NCBI RefSeq assembly: GCF_019083995.1
Contig: NZ_JAHRCU010000012.1
Coordinates: 91,513-155,512, forward strand
DNA from: Roseococcus sp. SDR
Lineage (GTDB): Bacteria > Pseudomonadota > Alphaproteobacteria > Acetobacterales > Acetobacteraceae
Length of the DNA: 64,000 bases
Direction: 5' to 3'
Below are positions 45,441-54,092 of the stretch, piece by piece. The notes under the pieces were generated by a model, which had not been told where the DNA came from, ran no database searches, and saw only the letters and a program-made list of their open reading frames with translations. How positions within the stretch are numbered: the first letter of the stretch is position 1; each line of letters opens with the position of its first letter. The translations under genes were made by a program, and so were the position numbers.

Positions 45441-45751
45441 TTATTCGGGGCTCAGCTCCGTGGGCCTGGGGCCAGAGGCACGTGCGTACTGCGTCTTGTG
45501 AGGCGCGATGTAGAACCCCCCGCACCAGCATGCAAGCGGGAAATCCCGGATGGGCGAAGTTTTTTCGCGTCTCCCCCCGGGGGCGCCGGAAACCCCGCCG
45601 AAAGCCCCCCGGGGGGTCACGGGAAAATGCCGGAATCGCCCCGGGGGCGGCAGGAGTGTTTCCGGCGCGTGTCAGGATTGCGCAAGGCGCATCGGGGCGG
45701 GGGCCGATTCGGTGAGCGTCACCCCACTCCGGTCGAGAGCTGACCTCCAAG
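45441..45751. other. Gene-free stretch upstream of ornithine decarboxylase
   Basis: I see no credible gene here. Open frames on both strands are G+C artefacts without protein-like composition. The stretch holds three C/G palindromes at 45573-45583, 45605-45616 and 45639-45647, and then the start of the repeat block at 45752. It may include the distal leader and promoter of the decarboxylase gene. Confidence 0.5.
45573..45647. repeat. Three evenly spaced C/G palindromes
   Basis: CCCCCCGGGGG at 45573-45583, CCCCCCGGGGGG at 45605-45616 and CCCCGGGGG at 45639-45647 begin 32 and 34 bp apart, about three helical turns each. No gene overlaps them. Confidence 0.6.
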
Positions 45752-45999
45752 AATCCGGCCGCAACGCGGCCGGCGCCGCCCAACTGACTTCATGGCCCGG
45801 CGCACCCGTCGCGCGGCGAAGCCAAGCCGCCGGAGGCGGCGCCCGGCGCCTGAGGGCACGCCAACCGAGTATGCGAGGCGAATAGCCGAGCCGGATCGCT
45901 TCAGCGATCCGAAGCCAAGCGCGCGGAGCGCGCGCCCGGCGTTTGAGGGCATCAATAAATCAGCCGGCCTTCGGCCGGCGGCGCCCGGCGTCTGAGGGC
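45752..45999. repeat. 106-bp two-hairpin repeat, copy A4 plus two partial modules
   Basis: A full copy lies at 45752-45857 (hairpin 1 loop AAC; hairpin 2 arms GCCGCC and GGCGGC). A shorter module at 45858-45950 has arms CGGATCGC/GCGATCCG and then GCGCGC/GCGCGC. A minimal module at 45951-45999 has arms GCCGGCC/GGCCGGC with loop TTC. All three end in TGAGGGC. The block stops 2 bp before the stop codon of the SDR gene at 46002, that is, immediately downstream of that leftward gene. Confidence 0.85.
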
Positions 46000-46001
46000 C
46001 G

Positions 46002-46781
46002 TTACAAGGTTCCCGGATACGAGCCGCCGTCGAGCAGGATGCTCTGGCCGGTGGTGAAACCCGCATGCACCGAGCAGAAGAAGGCCGCGAAGGCGCCGAA
46101 TTCCTCGGCCGTGCCGAGCCGCCCGGCCGGGATGCCGGCCACGGCGCGGCGCTCCAGCTCCGCCACATCGGCGCCGCCGCCCTTGGCCACCACCTCCCAG
46201 TTCCCCCGCACGCGGTCCGTGTCGAAGGGCCCGGGCAGCAGGTGGTTGATCGTCACGTTGTGGGGTGCCACGCGCCGCGCCAGCGAGGCCAGCGCTCCGG
46301 TCAGGCCCGCGCGGGCGCCGTTGGACAGCTCCAGCCGGCCGATCGGCATCTTCACGGAATAGCTGGTGATGTTCAGGATTCGCCCGAAGCGGCGCGCCTG
46401 CATGGCCGGCAGCACGGCACGGATCAGCGCGATGGGGGTGAGCATGTTCGCCTCCACCGCCCGGCGCCAATCGTCCAGCTCGAACTGGGAAAACTCGCCC
46501 TGCGGCGGCCCGCCGGCATTGGTGATCAGGATGTCCGGCTCCGGGCAGGCGGCCAGCAGCGCGGCGCGCCCGGCCTCGGTGGTCACATCGCCCTGCACGG
46601 TGGTGACCGGGACGCCGGTCTCGGCGCGGATGGCAGTCGCGGTGGCCTCCAGCGCCTCGCCCCCGCGCGCGGAAATGACGAGCGAGACGCCCTCGCGGGC
46701 GAGCGCGAAGGCGCAGCCGCGCCCCAGGCCCTTGGAGGCCGCGCAGACGATGGCGGTGCGGCCCTTGATGCCGAGATCCAT
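46002..46781 (-). CDS. Atypical SDR protein (BKR-like, degenerate active site)
   Basis: A 259-residue Rossmann protein annotated by similarity as 3-oxoacyl-ACP reductase-like. The cofactor motif is altered (CAASKGLGRG in place of TGxxxGIG). The YxxxK pair is replaced by Ser and Arg in LELSNGARAGLTG, while the preceding Ser survives in NITSYSVK. An SDR subgroup with these same losses is known and its function is unclear. The C-terminal GQSILLDGGSYPG is normal. GGGGGAAA precedes the ATG at 46781. Gene neighbours are thiG and the repeat block. Confidence 0.85.
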   Translation of the reverse strand: MDLGIKGRTAIVCAASKGLGRGCAFALAREGVSLVISARGGEALEATATAIRAETGVPVTTVQGDVTTEAGRAALLAACPEPDILITNAGGPPQGEFSQFELDDWRRAVEANMLTPIALIRAVLPAMQARRFGRILNITSYSVKMPIGRLELSNGARAGLTGALASLARRVAPHNVTINHLLPGPFDTDRVRGNWEVVAKGGGADVAELERRAVAGIPAGRLGTAEEFGAFAAFFCSVHAGFTTGQSILLDGGSYPGTL

Positions 46782-46817
46782 GATGTTTCCCCCTGATCTG
46801 GTTGGGGGAAGGCTATC

Positions 46818-47594
46818 TCAGCGGATCAGCCCCGTCATGGGGCTGGAGGCATCGGCCTTGTAGTCGCGCGGCATGCGGCCCGCGAGGTGGGCGGCGCGCC
46901 CGGCGATGACGGCGTGCTTCATGGCCTCCGCCATCTTCACGGGGTTCTGCGCATGCGCGATGGCGCTGTTCAGCAGCACCGCGTCGCAGCCCAGTTCCAT
47001 GGCGAAGGCGGCCTCGCTCGCCGTGCCGATGCCGGCATCCACCAGAACCGGCACCTTGGCCGCCGCCTTGATGGCGCGGATCATGTAGGGGTTCACGACC
47101 CCCATGCCCGAGCCGATGGGCGCGCCCAGCGGCATGATGGCGACACAGCCCATCTCTTCCAGGCGCTTCGCGGCCACCGGGTCATCCGCGCAATAGACCA
47201 TCACCTCGAAGCCATCGGCGATCAGCGCGGCGGCGGCCTCGAAGGTCGCGGCCATGTCGGGGTAGAGGAAGGGCGGCGGGCCCAGCACCTCCAGCTTCAC
47301 CAGGTTCCAGCCACCCGCCTCGCGCGCCAAGCGCAGCGTGCGCACCGCATCCTGCGCGGTGAAGCAGCCGGCGGTGTTGGGTAAGTAAGTGTAACGGTCC
47401 GGCGGCACGAAATCCTGCAGCATGGGCGCCGAGGGGTCGCTCAGGTTCACCCGGCGCACGGCCACCGTGACGATCTCGGCGCCGCTCGCCGCGATGCTGT
47501 CGCGCGTTTCCTCCAGCGATTTGTAGCGCCCCGTGCCGACGATGAGGCGCGAGGTGAAGCGGCGCCCGGCGACTTCCCAGCTGTCTTCGGTCAC
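46818..47594 (-). CDS. thiG: Thiazole synthase ThiG
   Basis: Builds the thiazole phosphate of thiamin from deoxyxylulose phosphate, dehydroglycine and ThiS thiocarboxylate. The 258-residue barrel starts [20 protein letters not shown] and includes [30 protein letters not shown] and the phosphate-binding [18 protein letters not shown]. It lies 3 bp after thiS and is controlled by the TPP riboswitch ahead of thiS. thiO and thiE are not in the window. Confidence 0.96.
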   Translation of the reverse strand: MTEDSWEVAGRRFTSRLIVGTGRYKSLEETRDSIAASGAEIVTVAVRRVNLSDPSAPMLQDFVPPDRYTYLPNTAGCFTAQDAVRTLRLAREAGGWNLVKLEVLGPPPFLYPDMAATFEAAAALIADGFEVMVYCADDPVAAKRLEEMGCVAIMPLGAPIGSGMGVVNPYMIRAIKAAAKVPVLVDAGIGTASEAAFAMELGCDAVLLNSAIAHAQNPVKMAEAMKHAVIAGRAAHLAGRMPRDYKADASSPMTGLIR

Positions 47595-47597
47595 GTC

Positions 47598-47819
47598 TCA
47601 GCCACCCCCGATGAAATGAACGATCTCGATGGCGTCGCCCTCGGCCAGCGCCGTCGTCGCGTATTGGGAACGCGGCACGATCTCGAGGTTGCGCTCCACG
47701 GCCACCTTGCGCTCGGCCAGGCCGATCTCGGCCAGCAGCCCGGCCACGGTCAGGCCGGCCGGCACGCGCCGCGCCTCGCCATTCACGGTGAGCTTCAGGC
47801 GTTCAGCCAGCTCGGACAT
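47598..47819 (-). CDS. thiS: Sulfur carrier protein ThiS
   Basis: Ubiquitin-like sulfur carrier of 73 residues. It has the beta-grasp fold and the essential C-terminal Gly-Gly (EIVHFIGGG, one Gly more than usual) that is adenylated and thiocarboxylated for thiazole synthesis. It is the first gene after the TPP riboswitch and 3 bp before thiG. Confidence 0.93.
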   Translation of the reverse strand: MSELAERLKLTVNGEARRVPAGLTVAGLLAEIGLAERKVAVERNLEIVPRSQYATTALAEGDAIEIVHFIGGG

Positions 47820-47867
47820 CGCACGCGCACTCCCGCAAACGGGGCCACGGCAGCGACGGGGGGAAGT

Positions 47868-47972
47868 GGTTCTTCCATCCCTTCGCCGGCATGACCCGGA
47901 TCAGGTTCGTAGGGTCACCGCGCCATCGCGGACTCTCAGCCCCTGGGTGGGGGGCTCCCCTTGGTTCGGGGC
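47868..47972 (-). ncRNA. TPP riboswitch (THI element)
   Basis: Leftward the sequence has the conserved riboswitch elements: CTGAGA (complement of 47934-47939), then ACCTGATCCGGGTCATGCCG and GCGAAGGGA (complement of about 47879-47906). This is the TPP aptamer, lying about 50 nt before thiS. A further hairpin (GGAAG/CTTCC, near 47862-47876) follows it and may be part of the expression platform, which here would act on translation or through Rho. Confidence 0.95.
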
Positions 47973-48076
47973 AATCTGGGTCGGCCGGGGCCGCTGCGCA
48001 AGCCGGGGGCGCGCTTGCCGCTGGCGCATGCCCCATGCTAGCCCGGCCAATCCCTTTCCTGTTTGACCGAAACGCC

Positions 48077-48532
48077 ATGAACCTGATCGCCGTCCTCAAC
48101 GGCCCCAACCTCAACATGCTGGGCACGCGCGAGCCGGAGAAATACGGCACGGCGACGCTCGATGATGTGGAGAATCTCTGCGCCGAGGCGGCGGAGGAGC
48201 TTGGGCTCGCGATCGATTTCCGGCAGTCCAACACGGAAGGGGAGCTGGTCTCCTGGATCCAGGAATGCCGCGGCCGCGCCGCGGGCATCGTGATCAACCC
48301 GGCCGGCTACACCACCACCTCGGTCGCCATCCTGGACGCGCTGCTCGCCGCAGGCCTCCCGGTGATCGAGGTCCATATCACCAATATTCATCGGCGCGAG
48401 GAGTTCCGGCAGCACAGCCTGGTCTCCAAGGCCGCCACCGGCGTGATCGCCGGCCTGGGCGTTGCGGGCTATGCCCTGGCGCTGCAGGCCATGGCGAACC
48501 TTGTCGGCGGAAACGAGGATGACGACGCATGA
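48077..48532 (+). CDS. aroQ: 3-Dehydroquinate dehydratase, type II
   Basis: Shikimate-pathway dehydratase of 151 residues. The catalytic Tyr lies in [18 protein letters not shown], with [26 protein letters not shown] and the His in [16 protein letters not shown], all type II signatures. The ATG at 48077 gives the typical [11 protein letters not shown] start. The stop overlaps the accB start (ATGA), the usual aroQ-accB-accC order. Confidence 0.96.
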   Translation: MNLIAVLNGPNLNMLGTREPEKYGTATLDDVENLCAEAAEELGLAIDFRQSNTEGELVSWIQECRGRAAGIVINPAGYTTTSVAILDALLAAGLPVIEVHITNIHRREEFRQHSLVSKAATGVIAGLGVAGYALALQAMANLVGGNEDDDA

Positions 48533-49047
48533 CCAGCGGCATTCAGTTCGACGCGGACGCGATCCGCAAGCTCGCGGAAATCCTCCGTGAGACGGACCTG
48601 ACCGAGATCGAGCTCTCGGAGAAGGAATCGCGCATCCGCGTGGCGCGGATCATTCCGCAGGCGCCCGTGGCGGCGCCGCAGTATTTCGCGGCGCCGTCCA
48701 TGCCGATGCCCATGCAGATGCCGATGGCGATGGGTGCGCCCGCCTCAGCGGCTCCGGCCGCGGCACCCGCTGCCGCGCCCGCGGGGGATTCGGACGCGAT
48801 CGACCCGAAGCATCCGGGCCTGATCACCTCGCCCATGGTGGGTGTGGCCTATCTCTCGCCCGAGCCGGGGGCCGCGCCCTTCATCACGGTCGGCGCCAAG
48901 GTGAGCGCCGGGCAGACGGTGCTGCTGATCGAGGCGATGAAGACCTTCAACCAGATCAAGGCCAGCCGCTCCGGCACGGTCACGCGCATCCTGGTGGAAT
49001 CCGGCATGCCCGTGGAATACGGCGAGCCGCTGGTGCTCGTTGAGTAG
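48529..49047 (+). CDS. accB: Biotin carboxyl carrier protein AccB
   Basis: Carries biotin for acetyl-CoA carboxylase. The 172-residue protein has an N-terminal helical region, a Met/Pro/Ala-rich linker ([13 protein letters not shown] then Ala/Pro) and the biotinyl domain with [11 protein letters not shown], where the Lys is biotinylated; most family members have EAMKxMNxI. The partner accC normally follows within a few tens of bases, but here 260 bp of repeat DNA intervene. Confidence 0.96.
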   Translation: MTSGIQFDADAIRKLAEILRETDLTEIELSEKESRIRVARIIPQAPVAAPQYFAAPSMPMPMQMPMAMGAPASAAPAAAPAAAPAGDSDAIDPKHPGLITSPMVGVAYLSPEPGAAPFITVGAKVSAGQTVLLIEAMKTFNQIKASRSGTVTRILVESGMPVEYGEPLVLVE

Positions 49048-49079
49048 CACCGGCATGGCACGCGCCGCCGCCCCGCGAG

Positions 49080-49302
49080 GATCCGGCCGCACAGCGGCCG
49101 GCGCCGCCCAACCGGATGCTTGGCCCAGCGCGCCCATCGCGCGGCGAAGCCAAGCCGGCGGAGCCGGCGCCCGGCGCCTGAGGGCGTTTGAAGAATCATC
49201 CGGCCGCAAAGCGGCCGGCGCCGCCCAACCGACTTCACGGCCTGGCACGACCATGGCGCGGCGAAGGCAAGCGCGCGGAGCGCGCGCCCGCCGTTTGAGG
49301 GC
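49080..49302. repeat. Two copies (A2, A3) of the 106-bp repeat between accB and accC
   Basis: Copy A2 is 49080-49185 and copy A3 is 49197-49302. Hairpin 1 has arms GGCCGC/GCGGCC with loops ACA (A2) and AAA (A3). Hairpin 2 has arms GCCGGC/GCCGGC in A2 and GCGCGC/GCGCGC in A3, both with loop GGA. The end of A3, TTTGAGGGC, holds GAGGG at 49297-49301, six bases before the accC ATG; this is the only Shine-Dalgarno candidate for accC. Confidence 0.87.
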
Positions 49303-49307
49303 ATAAA

Positions 49308-50648
49308 ATGTTAAAAAAAATTCTGATCGCCAATCGCGGCGAAATCGCGCTGCGCGTGCACCGCGCCTGCCAGGAGATGGGCATCCGCACCGTCGCCGTG
49401 CACAGCACCGCCGATGCCTCGGCCATGCATGTGCGCCTGGCCGATGAGAGCGTCTGCATCGGCCCGCCCCTGGCGCGGGACAGCTACCTGAACGTCGCGG
49501 CCATCCTTTCGGCCGCGGCCATCACCGGCGCGGATGCGATCCACCCCGGCTATGGCTTCCTCTCCGAGAATGCGCGCTTCGCCGAGATGGTGGAGGCGCA
49601 TGGCCTCACCTTCATCGGCCCGACCGCCGATCACATCCACATGATGGGCGACAAGATCGCGGCCAAGGACGCGATGCGGAAGCTCAACGTGCCGCTCGTG
49701 CCCGGCTCGCCCGGCGCGCTGGAGAGCTTCGAGGAAGCGCGCGAGATCGCCGAGCGGATCAAGTATCCCGTGCTGATCAAGGCGGCGGCGGGCGGTGGCG
49801 GGCGCGGCATGAAGGTGGCGCGCTCGGCGGAGGAGCTGGAGGAGGCCTGGCAGGTCGCCCGCACCGAGGCCAAGGCCGCCTTCGGCAATGACGCGGTCTA
49901 TATGGAGAAATATCTCGACCGGCCGCGCCATATCGAGCTGCAGATCCTGGCCGACACCCACGGCAATGTCGTGCATTTCGGCGAGCGCGACTGCTCGCTC
50001 CAGCGCCGCCACCAGAAGCTGGTGGAGGAGGCGGGTTCGCCCGCGCTGACCGCCGCCGAGCGCAATGCGCTGGGCGCGCAGGTGACGGCGGGGCTGCGCC
50101 AGCTCGGCTACCGCAATGCCGGCACGCTCGAGTTCCTGTATCAGGACGGCCAATTCGCCTTCATCGAGATGAACACCCGCCTCCAGGTGGAGCATCCGGT
50201 GACGGAGATGGTCTGCGGCGTGGACCTCGTCCGGGAGCAGATCCGCATCGCGGCCGGCGAGAAGCTCGGCTACGGCCAGGAGGATGTGCAGTTCAACGGC
50301 CACGCCATCGAATGCCGCGTGACGGCCGAGGATCCCGAGAGCTTCGCGCCCTCGCCCGGCCGGGTGAACACCTATCACGCGCCGGGCGGCCTCGGCGTGC
50401 GCGTGGATAGCGCGCTCTACTCCGGCTACGCGGTGCCGCCGCATTACGACAGCCTGGTGGCGAAGCTCATCGTGCATGCGCCCTCGCGCCCGCAGGCCAT
50501 CGCGCGCATGCAGCGCGCACTGGATGAGATGGTGGTGGATGGCATCAAGACGACGCTGCCGCTGCACCGGCGGATCATGGCCGATGCCGAGTTCCAGTCG
50601 GGCGACTACACGATCCATTGGCTGGAGCGTTTCGTCGCGCGCGGATAG
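49308..50648 (+). CDS. accC: Biotin carboxylase AccC
   Basis: ATP-grasp subunit of acetyl-CoA carboxylase that carboxylates the biotin on AccB. The 446-residue protein begins MLKKILIANRGEIALRVHRA and has the glycine-rich ATP loop KAAAGGGGRGMKVA, ERDCSLQRRHQKLVEEAG and the catalytic EMNTRLQVEHPVTEMV. The start region contains a run of eight A's (codons 2-4), and the SD lies inside repeat copy A3. It is expected to be co-transcribed with aroQ and accB through the repeats. Confidence 0.97.
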   Translation: MLKKILIANRGEIALRVHRACQEMGIRTVAVHSTADASAMHVRLADESVCIGPPLARDSYLNVAAILSAAAITGADAIHPGYGFLSENARFAEMVEAHGLTFIGPTADHIHMMGDKIAAKDAMRKLNVPLVPGSPGALESFEEAREIAERIKYPVLIKAAAGGGGRGMKVARSAEELEEAWQVARTEAKAAFGNDAVYMEKYLDRPRHIELQILADTHGNVVHFGERDCSLQRRHQKLVEEAGSPALTAAERNALGAQVTAGLRQLGYRNAGTLEFLYQDGQFAFIEMNTRLQVEHPVTEMVCGVDLVREQIRIAAGEKLGYGQEDVQFNGHAIECRVTAEDPESFAPSPGRVNTYHAPGGLGVRVDSALYSGYAVPPHYDSLVAKLIVHAPSRPQAIARMQRALDEMVVDGIKTTLPLHRRIMADAEFQSGDYTIHWLERFVARG

Positions 50649-50707
50649 CGCCTTCGCTTGCATGGCGGCCTGATCCCGGTGACGCTCCGGGGGCACAGGA
50701 GGCCCCC

Positions 50708-51673
50708 ATGCAAGCACTCTCCCGCCGCGCCGCGCTGATCGGCGCGGGTGTCCTGGCCACGCCGGCGCTGGCCCAGGCGCCCTGGCCCGACCGCCCCATC
50801 CGCTGGATCGTGAATTTCCCGCCGGGGGGTGCCGCGGACACGCTCTCGCGCATCCTCGCCCCGGTGGTGAGCGCGCGGCTCGGCCAGCCGGTGGTGGTGG
50901 AGAACCGGCCGGGCGCGGGGGGCGCCTTGGGCGCGGATCTCGTCGCCAAGGCGCCGGGCGACCGCTTCCTGGTGATGATCTCCTCCGCCGCCTCGCACGG
51001 CATCGGGCCGGTGCTCTATCGCAACCCGCCCTATGACGCGCTGCGCGATTTTTCCAACATCCGGCTGATCGGCACCTTCCCCTCGGTGCTGGCGGTGAAC
51101 CTCGATTTCCCCGCGCGCAATCTCGCGGAATTCCTGGCGGTGGCGCGGCAGCGGCCGGTCTCCTACGGCTCCGGCGGAAATGGCACCCTGAACCACCTGA
51201 TCGGGCAATTGCTGGCGCGCGCGGCGGGGGTGGACCTCACGCATGTGCCCTATCGCGGCTCGGCCCCCGCGCTGACGGATACGATCAGCGGCCAGATCCC
51301 CGCCATCATGGAAAGCCTGCCCATCGCCCTGCCGCATCTGCGCGGCGGGCGGCTCAGGGCACTCGCCACCAGCGAGCAGACGCGCCCCGCCTCGCTGCCC
51401 GATGTGCCCAGCTTCGCCGAACAGGGCTTCCCCCAGGTGGTGGCGAGCAACTGGTTCGGCTTCTCGGCGCCTGCCGGCCTGCCGCCCGAGATCATCGCCC
51501 GCTGGGATGCCGAGATCGCCCATGCCCTGGCCGACCCCGCGGTGGTGGAGCGCTTCACGCCCATCGGCGTGCGGCCGGGCGCGGAGGGGCCGGCCGGCTA
51601 TACCGCGCTGATCCGCAGCGAGCTGGAGCGCTGGCGGGCGGTGATCGCCGCGGGGAACATCACGCCCGACTGA
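50708..51673 (+). CDS. Second Bug/TctC-type substrate-binding protein
   Basis: Periplasmic binding protein of 321 residues with a signal peptide (ALSRRAALIGAGVLATPALA) and the family motifs PDRPIRWIVNFPPGGAADTL, NRPGAGGALGADLVAK and HVPYRGSAPALTDTISGQ. It is an orphan: no membrane transporter genes are adjacent. It is clearly diverged from the TctC protein encoded at 42958. The ligand is unknown. It lies 59 bp after accC in the same direction. Confidence 0.92.
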   Translation: MQALSRRAALIGAGVLATPALAQAPWPDRPIRWIVNFPPGGAADTLSRILAPVVSARLGQPVVVENRPGAGGALGADLVAKAPGDRFLVMISSAASHGIGPVLYRNPPYDALRDFSNIRLIGTFPSVLAVNLDFPARNLAEFLAVARQRPVSYGSGGNGTLNHLIGQLLARAAGVDLTHVPYRGSAPALTDTISGQIPAIMESLPIALPHLRGGRLRALATSEQTRPASLPDVPSFAEQGFPQVVASNWFGFSAPAGLPPEIIARWDAEIAHALADPAVVERFTPIGVRPGAEGPAGYTALIRSELERWRAVIAAGNITPD

Positions 51674-51716
51674 CGGGCGACTTGCGCGCGGCCGCCCGCG
51701 GGCCAATCTTGCGGGC

Positions 51717-52361
51717 ATGAGCAATCCCGTCCCCGACCACGCCGCGATCCTCAGCGCCTTCTGGCGCGTCCTGGCCGGCAGCGGCTGGCATGGGCTGACG
51801 CTGCGCGCCGTCGCGGCCGAGGCCGGGCTGCCGCTTGCCGAGCTGCGCCGCCATTTCGCGACGCCGCTGCACATCCTCACCGCGCATCAGCGCGCCGTGG
51901 ATGCGGCGGTGCTGGAGGGCACGGTGGATGACCTGGGCAGCACCCCGCGCGACCGCCTCTTTGACGTGCTGATGCGCCGCCTCGATGCGCTCCAGCCCGA
52001 CCGCGCCGGCGTGGTGCGCCTGCTGCGGGACCTGCCGCGCGCGCCGCTGCTGGCGCTGTGGTTCGCGCCGCGCAACGCCGCCTCCATGGCCTGGATGCTG
52101 GAAGCCGCCGGGCTCGACGCGGCGGGCCCGAAAGGCCTGCTGCGGGTGCAGGGGCTGGTCGGCGTCTGGCTCGCGGCGCTGCGCGCCTGGGAAAAGGATG
52201 AGAGCGAGGACCTCTCGGCCACCATGGCCGCCCTCGACCGCGCGCTGGACCAGGCCGACCGCGTGGCGCGCTGGTTCGGCATGGCGCCCCGCGAGGCGGG
52301 GGTCGAGGCCGAGCCTGAGCTTGAGGCCGCGCCCGACGAATCGCCCGACGAAGTCATTTGA
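51717..52361 (+). CDS. TetR-like transcriptional regulator
   Basis: A 214-residue helical protein whose N-terminal 50 or so residues form a TetR-type helix-turn-helix (GWHGLTLRAVAAEAGLPLAE followed by LRRHFATPLHILTAHQRAVD). The ligand-binding part is less typical, with WFAPRNAASMAWMLEAAGLD and an acidic C-terminal tail. The resemblance is partly to COQ9-type proteins, so a non-regulatory role is possible. It lies 101 bp before the phasin gene. Confidence 0.7.
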   Translation: MSNPVPDHAAILSAFWRVLAGSGWHGLTLRAVAAEAGLPLAELRRHFATPLHILTAHQRAVDAAVLEGTVDDLGSTPRDRLFDVLMRRLDALQPDRAGVVRLLRDLPRAPLLALWFAPRNAASMAWMLEAAGLDAAGPKGLLRVQGLVGVWLAALRAWEKDESEDLSATMAALDRALDQADRVARWFGMAPREAGVEAEPELEAAPDESPDEVI

Positions 52362-52462
52362 CCGCTCAGGCGTCCGGCGGTTACGACTCGGAAAGGCGGT
52401 TCCCGGCCGGAACAATGGATCGCTGGGGTCCGTTGGGTGGCAGGGACGCGGAGACTCACGCC

Positions 52463-52882
52463 ATGACGAACAGCTTCAATCCCGAAGAGATGATGCGCGC
52501 CTTCACCTCGATGAAGATGCCCGGCCTGCCCGATTTCCAGGCCTTTGCCGACGCGCAGAAGCGCAACCTCGAGGCGCTGACCACCGCCAACAAGCTCGCC
52601 ATGGAAGGCGCCCAGGCCGTGGGCCGCCGCAACATGGAGATCATCCAGCAGGTGATGGCCGAGATGACGCAGGCCCTGCAGAACCTGAGCGCCGTCGAGG
52701 GCTCGCCCAATGCCAAGGCCGCGCATCAGGCCGAGATGATGAAGGCCGCCTATGAGCGCGCGGTGGCGAACATGCAGGAAATCGCCGAGCTCATCCAGAA
52801 GTCGAATGGCGAGGCCGTGGGCGTGCTGAACCGCCGCTTCGCCGAGGCGCTGGAAGAGGTGAAGAGCCTGGTGAAGAGCTGA
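52463..52882 (+). CDS. Phasin family protein
   Basis: A 139-residue amphipathic helical protein with the phasin core MPGLPDFQAFADAQKRNLEA, LTTANKLAMEGAQAVGRRNM and a C-terminal repeat of Glu/Ala/Leu helices. Phasins coat polyhydroxyalkanoate granules, so the organism probably stores PHA. GGAGA precedes the ATG at 52463. It is convergent with the M20 hydrolase gene, with a 36-bp gap lacking an obvious hairpin. Confidence 0.87.
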   Translation: MTNSFNPEEMMRAFTSMKMPGLPDFQAFADAQKRNLEALTTANKLAMEGAQAVGRRNMEIIQQVMAEMTQALQNLSAVEGSPNAKAAHQAEMMKAAYERAVANMQEIAELIQKSNGEAVGVLNRRFAEALEEVKSLVKS

Positions 52883-52918
52883 TCCGGGCCGTCCCTTGGG
52901 CCTTCCGCCGGGGCGGGT

Positions 52919-54085
52919 CTATTCGACCCGCTTCAGCTTCGCTTCGACGACCGCCGCCAGGACGCCCGCGCCATGCGGGATGGCGGCATCGTTGAAATCG
53001 AAGCGCGGATTGTGCACCTCGGCGCTGTCGCCATTGCCGGTGACGATATAGGCGCCGGGGCATTTTTCCAGCATGTAGGCGAAATCCTCGCCGCCCATGA
53101 CGGCGGGGAATTCGCGCTTCACATGCCCCTCGCCCACCAGGGACGCGGCGGCATCGCCGAGGGCGACGGCTTCCATCGCGTCATTCACCAAGGGCGTCGT
53201 GATCACGCGGAAATCCAGCACGGCGGAGCCGCCGAGCCCCGCGGCCACGCCCTCGCTGATGGCGCGCATCCGGTCCTCGACCAGCTTCATGATCTCGTTG
53301 CTGAAGGCGCGCACCGTGCCGCCGAGGCGCACCTCGTTGGGGATCACGTTATAGGCGTTGCCGGCATCGAAGCGCGTGATGCTGAGCACCGCGCGCTCAG
53401 CGGCGGGCACATTGCGCGCGACCACGGATTGCAGCGCCTGGACGATGGCGGCGCCCATCACCACAGGATCGTTCGTCGTCTCCGGCCGCGCGCCATGGCC
53501 GCCCTTGCCGGTGACATGGATGTCGTAGAAGGCGACGCCCGCCATCATCGGGCCGGGGCGGATGCCGTAATGGCCCACCGGCATGCCCGGGCGGTTATGC
53601 AGGCCGAAGACCGCGTCGCAGGGGAAGCGCTCGAAGAGCCCATCCTCCAGCATGGCGAGAGCGCCGCCCGCGCCTTCCTCGCCCGGCTGGAAGATCAGAT
53701 GCACCGTGCCGTCGAAGCGCTTCGTCGTCTGCAGGTATTTCGCGGCGGCGAGCAGCATGGTGGTGTGCCCGTCATGCCCGCAGGCATGCATCTTGCCGGG
53801 GATGGTGCTGGCATGGGCGAAACCATTCGCCTCGCTCATCGCCAGCGCGTCCATATCCGCGCGCAGGCCGATCCGCCCCTGCCCATTGCCGTTCCGGATC
53901 ACGCCCACCACGCCGGTGACGCCCACGCCGCGATGCACCTCGATGCCCATTTCCGTGAGTTTGGCGGCCACGAGATCGGCGGTGCGATGCTCCTCCAGCC
54001 CCAGCTCGGGATGGGCGTGAATGTCGCGGCGGATGGCGGTGAACTCATCCTGCCACTGGGCGATGGTTTCGGTGGGATTGCTCAT
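52919..54085 (-). CDS. M20-family amidohydrolase (hippurate hydrolase-like)
   Basis: Zinc-dependent amidohydrolase of 388 residues. Family motifs are IHAHPELGLEEHRTADLV, MHACGHDGHTTML (metal ligands), FQPGEEGAGGA (catalytic Glu) and the late VMGGEDFAYMLEKCPGAY. Such enzymes cleave N-acyl amino acids or similar amides. It is the last gene of a leftward operon with an MBL protein, an FAD monooxygenase and a DUF2783 protein, so it may act on an aromatic amide; that is inference. The ATG at 54085 gives the usual start. Confidence 0.92.
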   Translation of the reverse strand: MSNPTETIAQWQDEFTAIRRDIHAHPELGLEEHRTADLVAAKLTEMGIEVHRGVGVTGVVGVIRNGNGQGRIGLRADMDALAMSEANGFAHASTIPGKMHACGHDGHTTMLLAAAKYLQTTKRFDGTVHLIFQPGEEGAGGALAMLEDGLFERFPCDAVFGLHNRPGMPVGHYGIRPGPMMAGVAFYDIHVTGKGGHGARPETTNDPVVMGAAIVQALQSVVARNVPAAERAVLSITRFDAGNAYNVIPNEVRLGGTVRAFSNEIMKLVEDRMRAISEGVAAGLGGSAVLDFRVITTPLVNDAMEAVALGDAAASLVGEGHVKREFPAVMGGEDFAYMLEKCPGAYIVTGNGDSAEVHNPRFDFNDAAIPHGAGVLAAVVEAKLKRVE

Positions 54086-54092
54086 GGCCGCA

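Noticed and set aside
45313..45783. A 156-codon minus-strand frame upstream of ornithine decarboxylase
   Set aside because: It runs through C/G palindromes and into the repeat block, with no recognisable domain. It might include a short leader peptide, but there is no evidence for one.
48745..49304. Arg-rich open frames on the minus strand through repeat copies A2 and A3 (and similar ones at 45719-46168 and 8539-8724)
   Set aside because: They are translations of the 106-bp repeats. The frame is not kept in every module, whereas the hairpin pairing is, so I treat them as noncoding.
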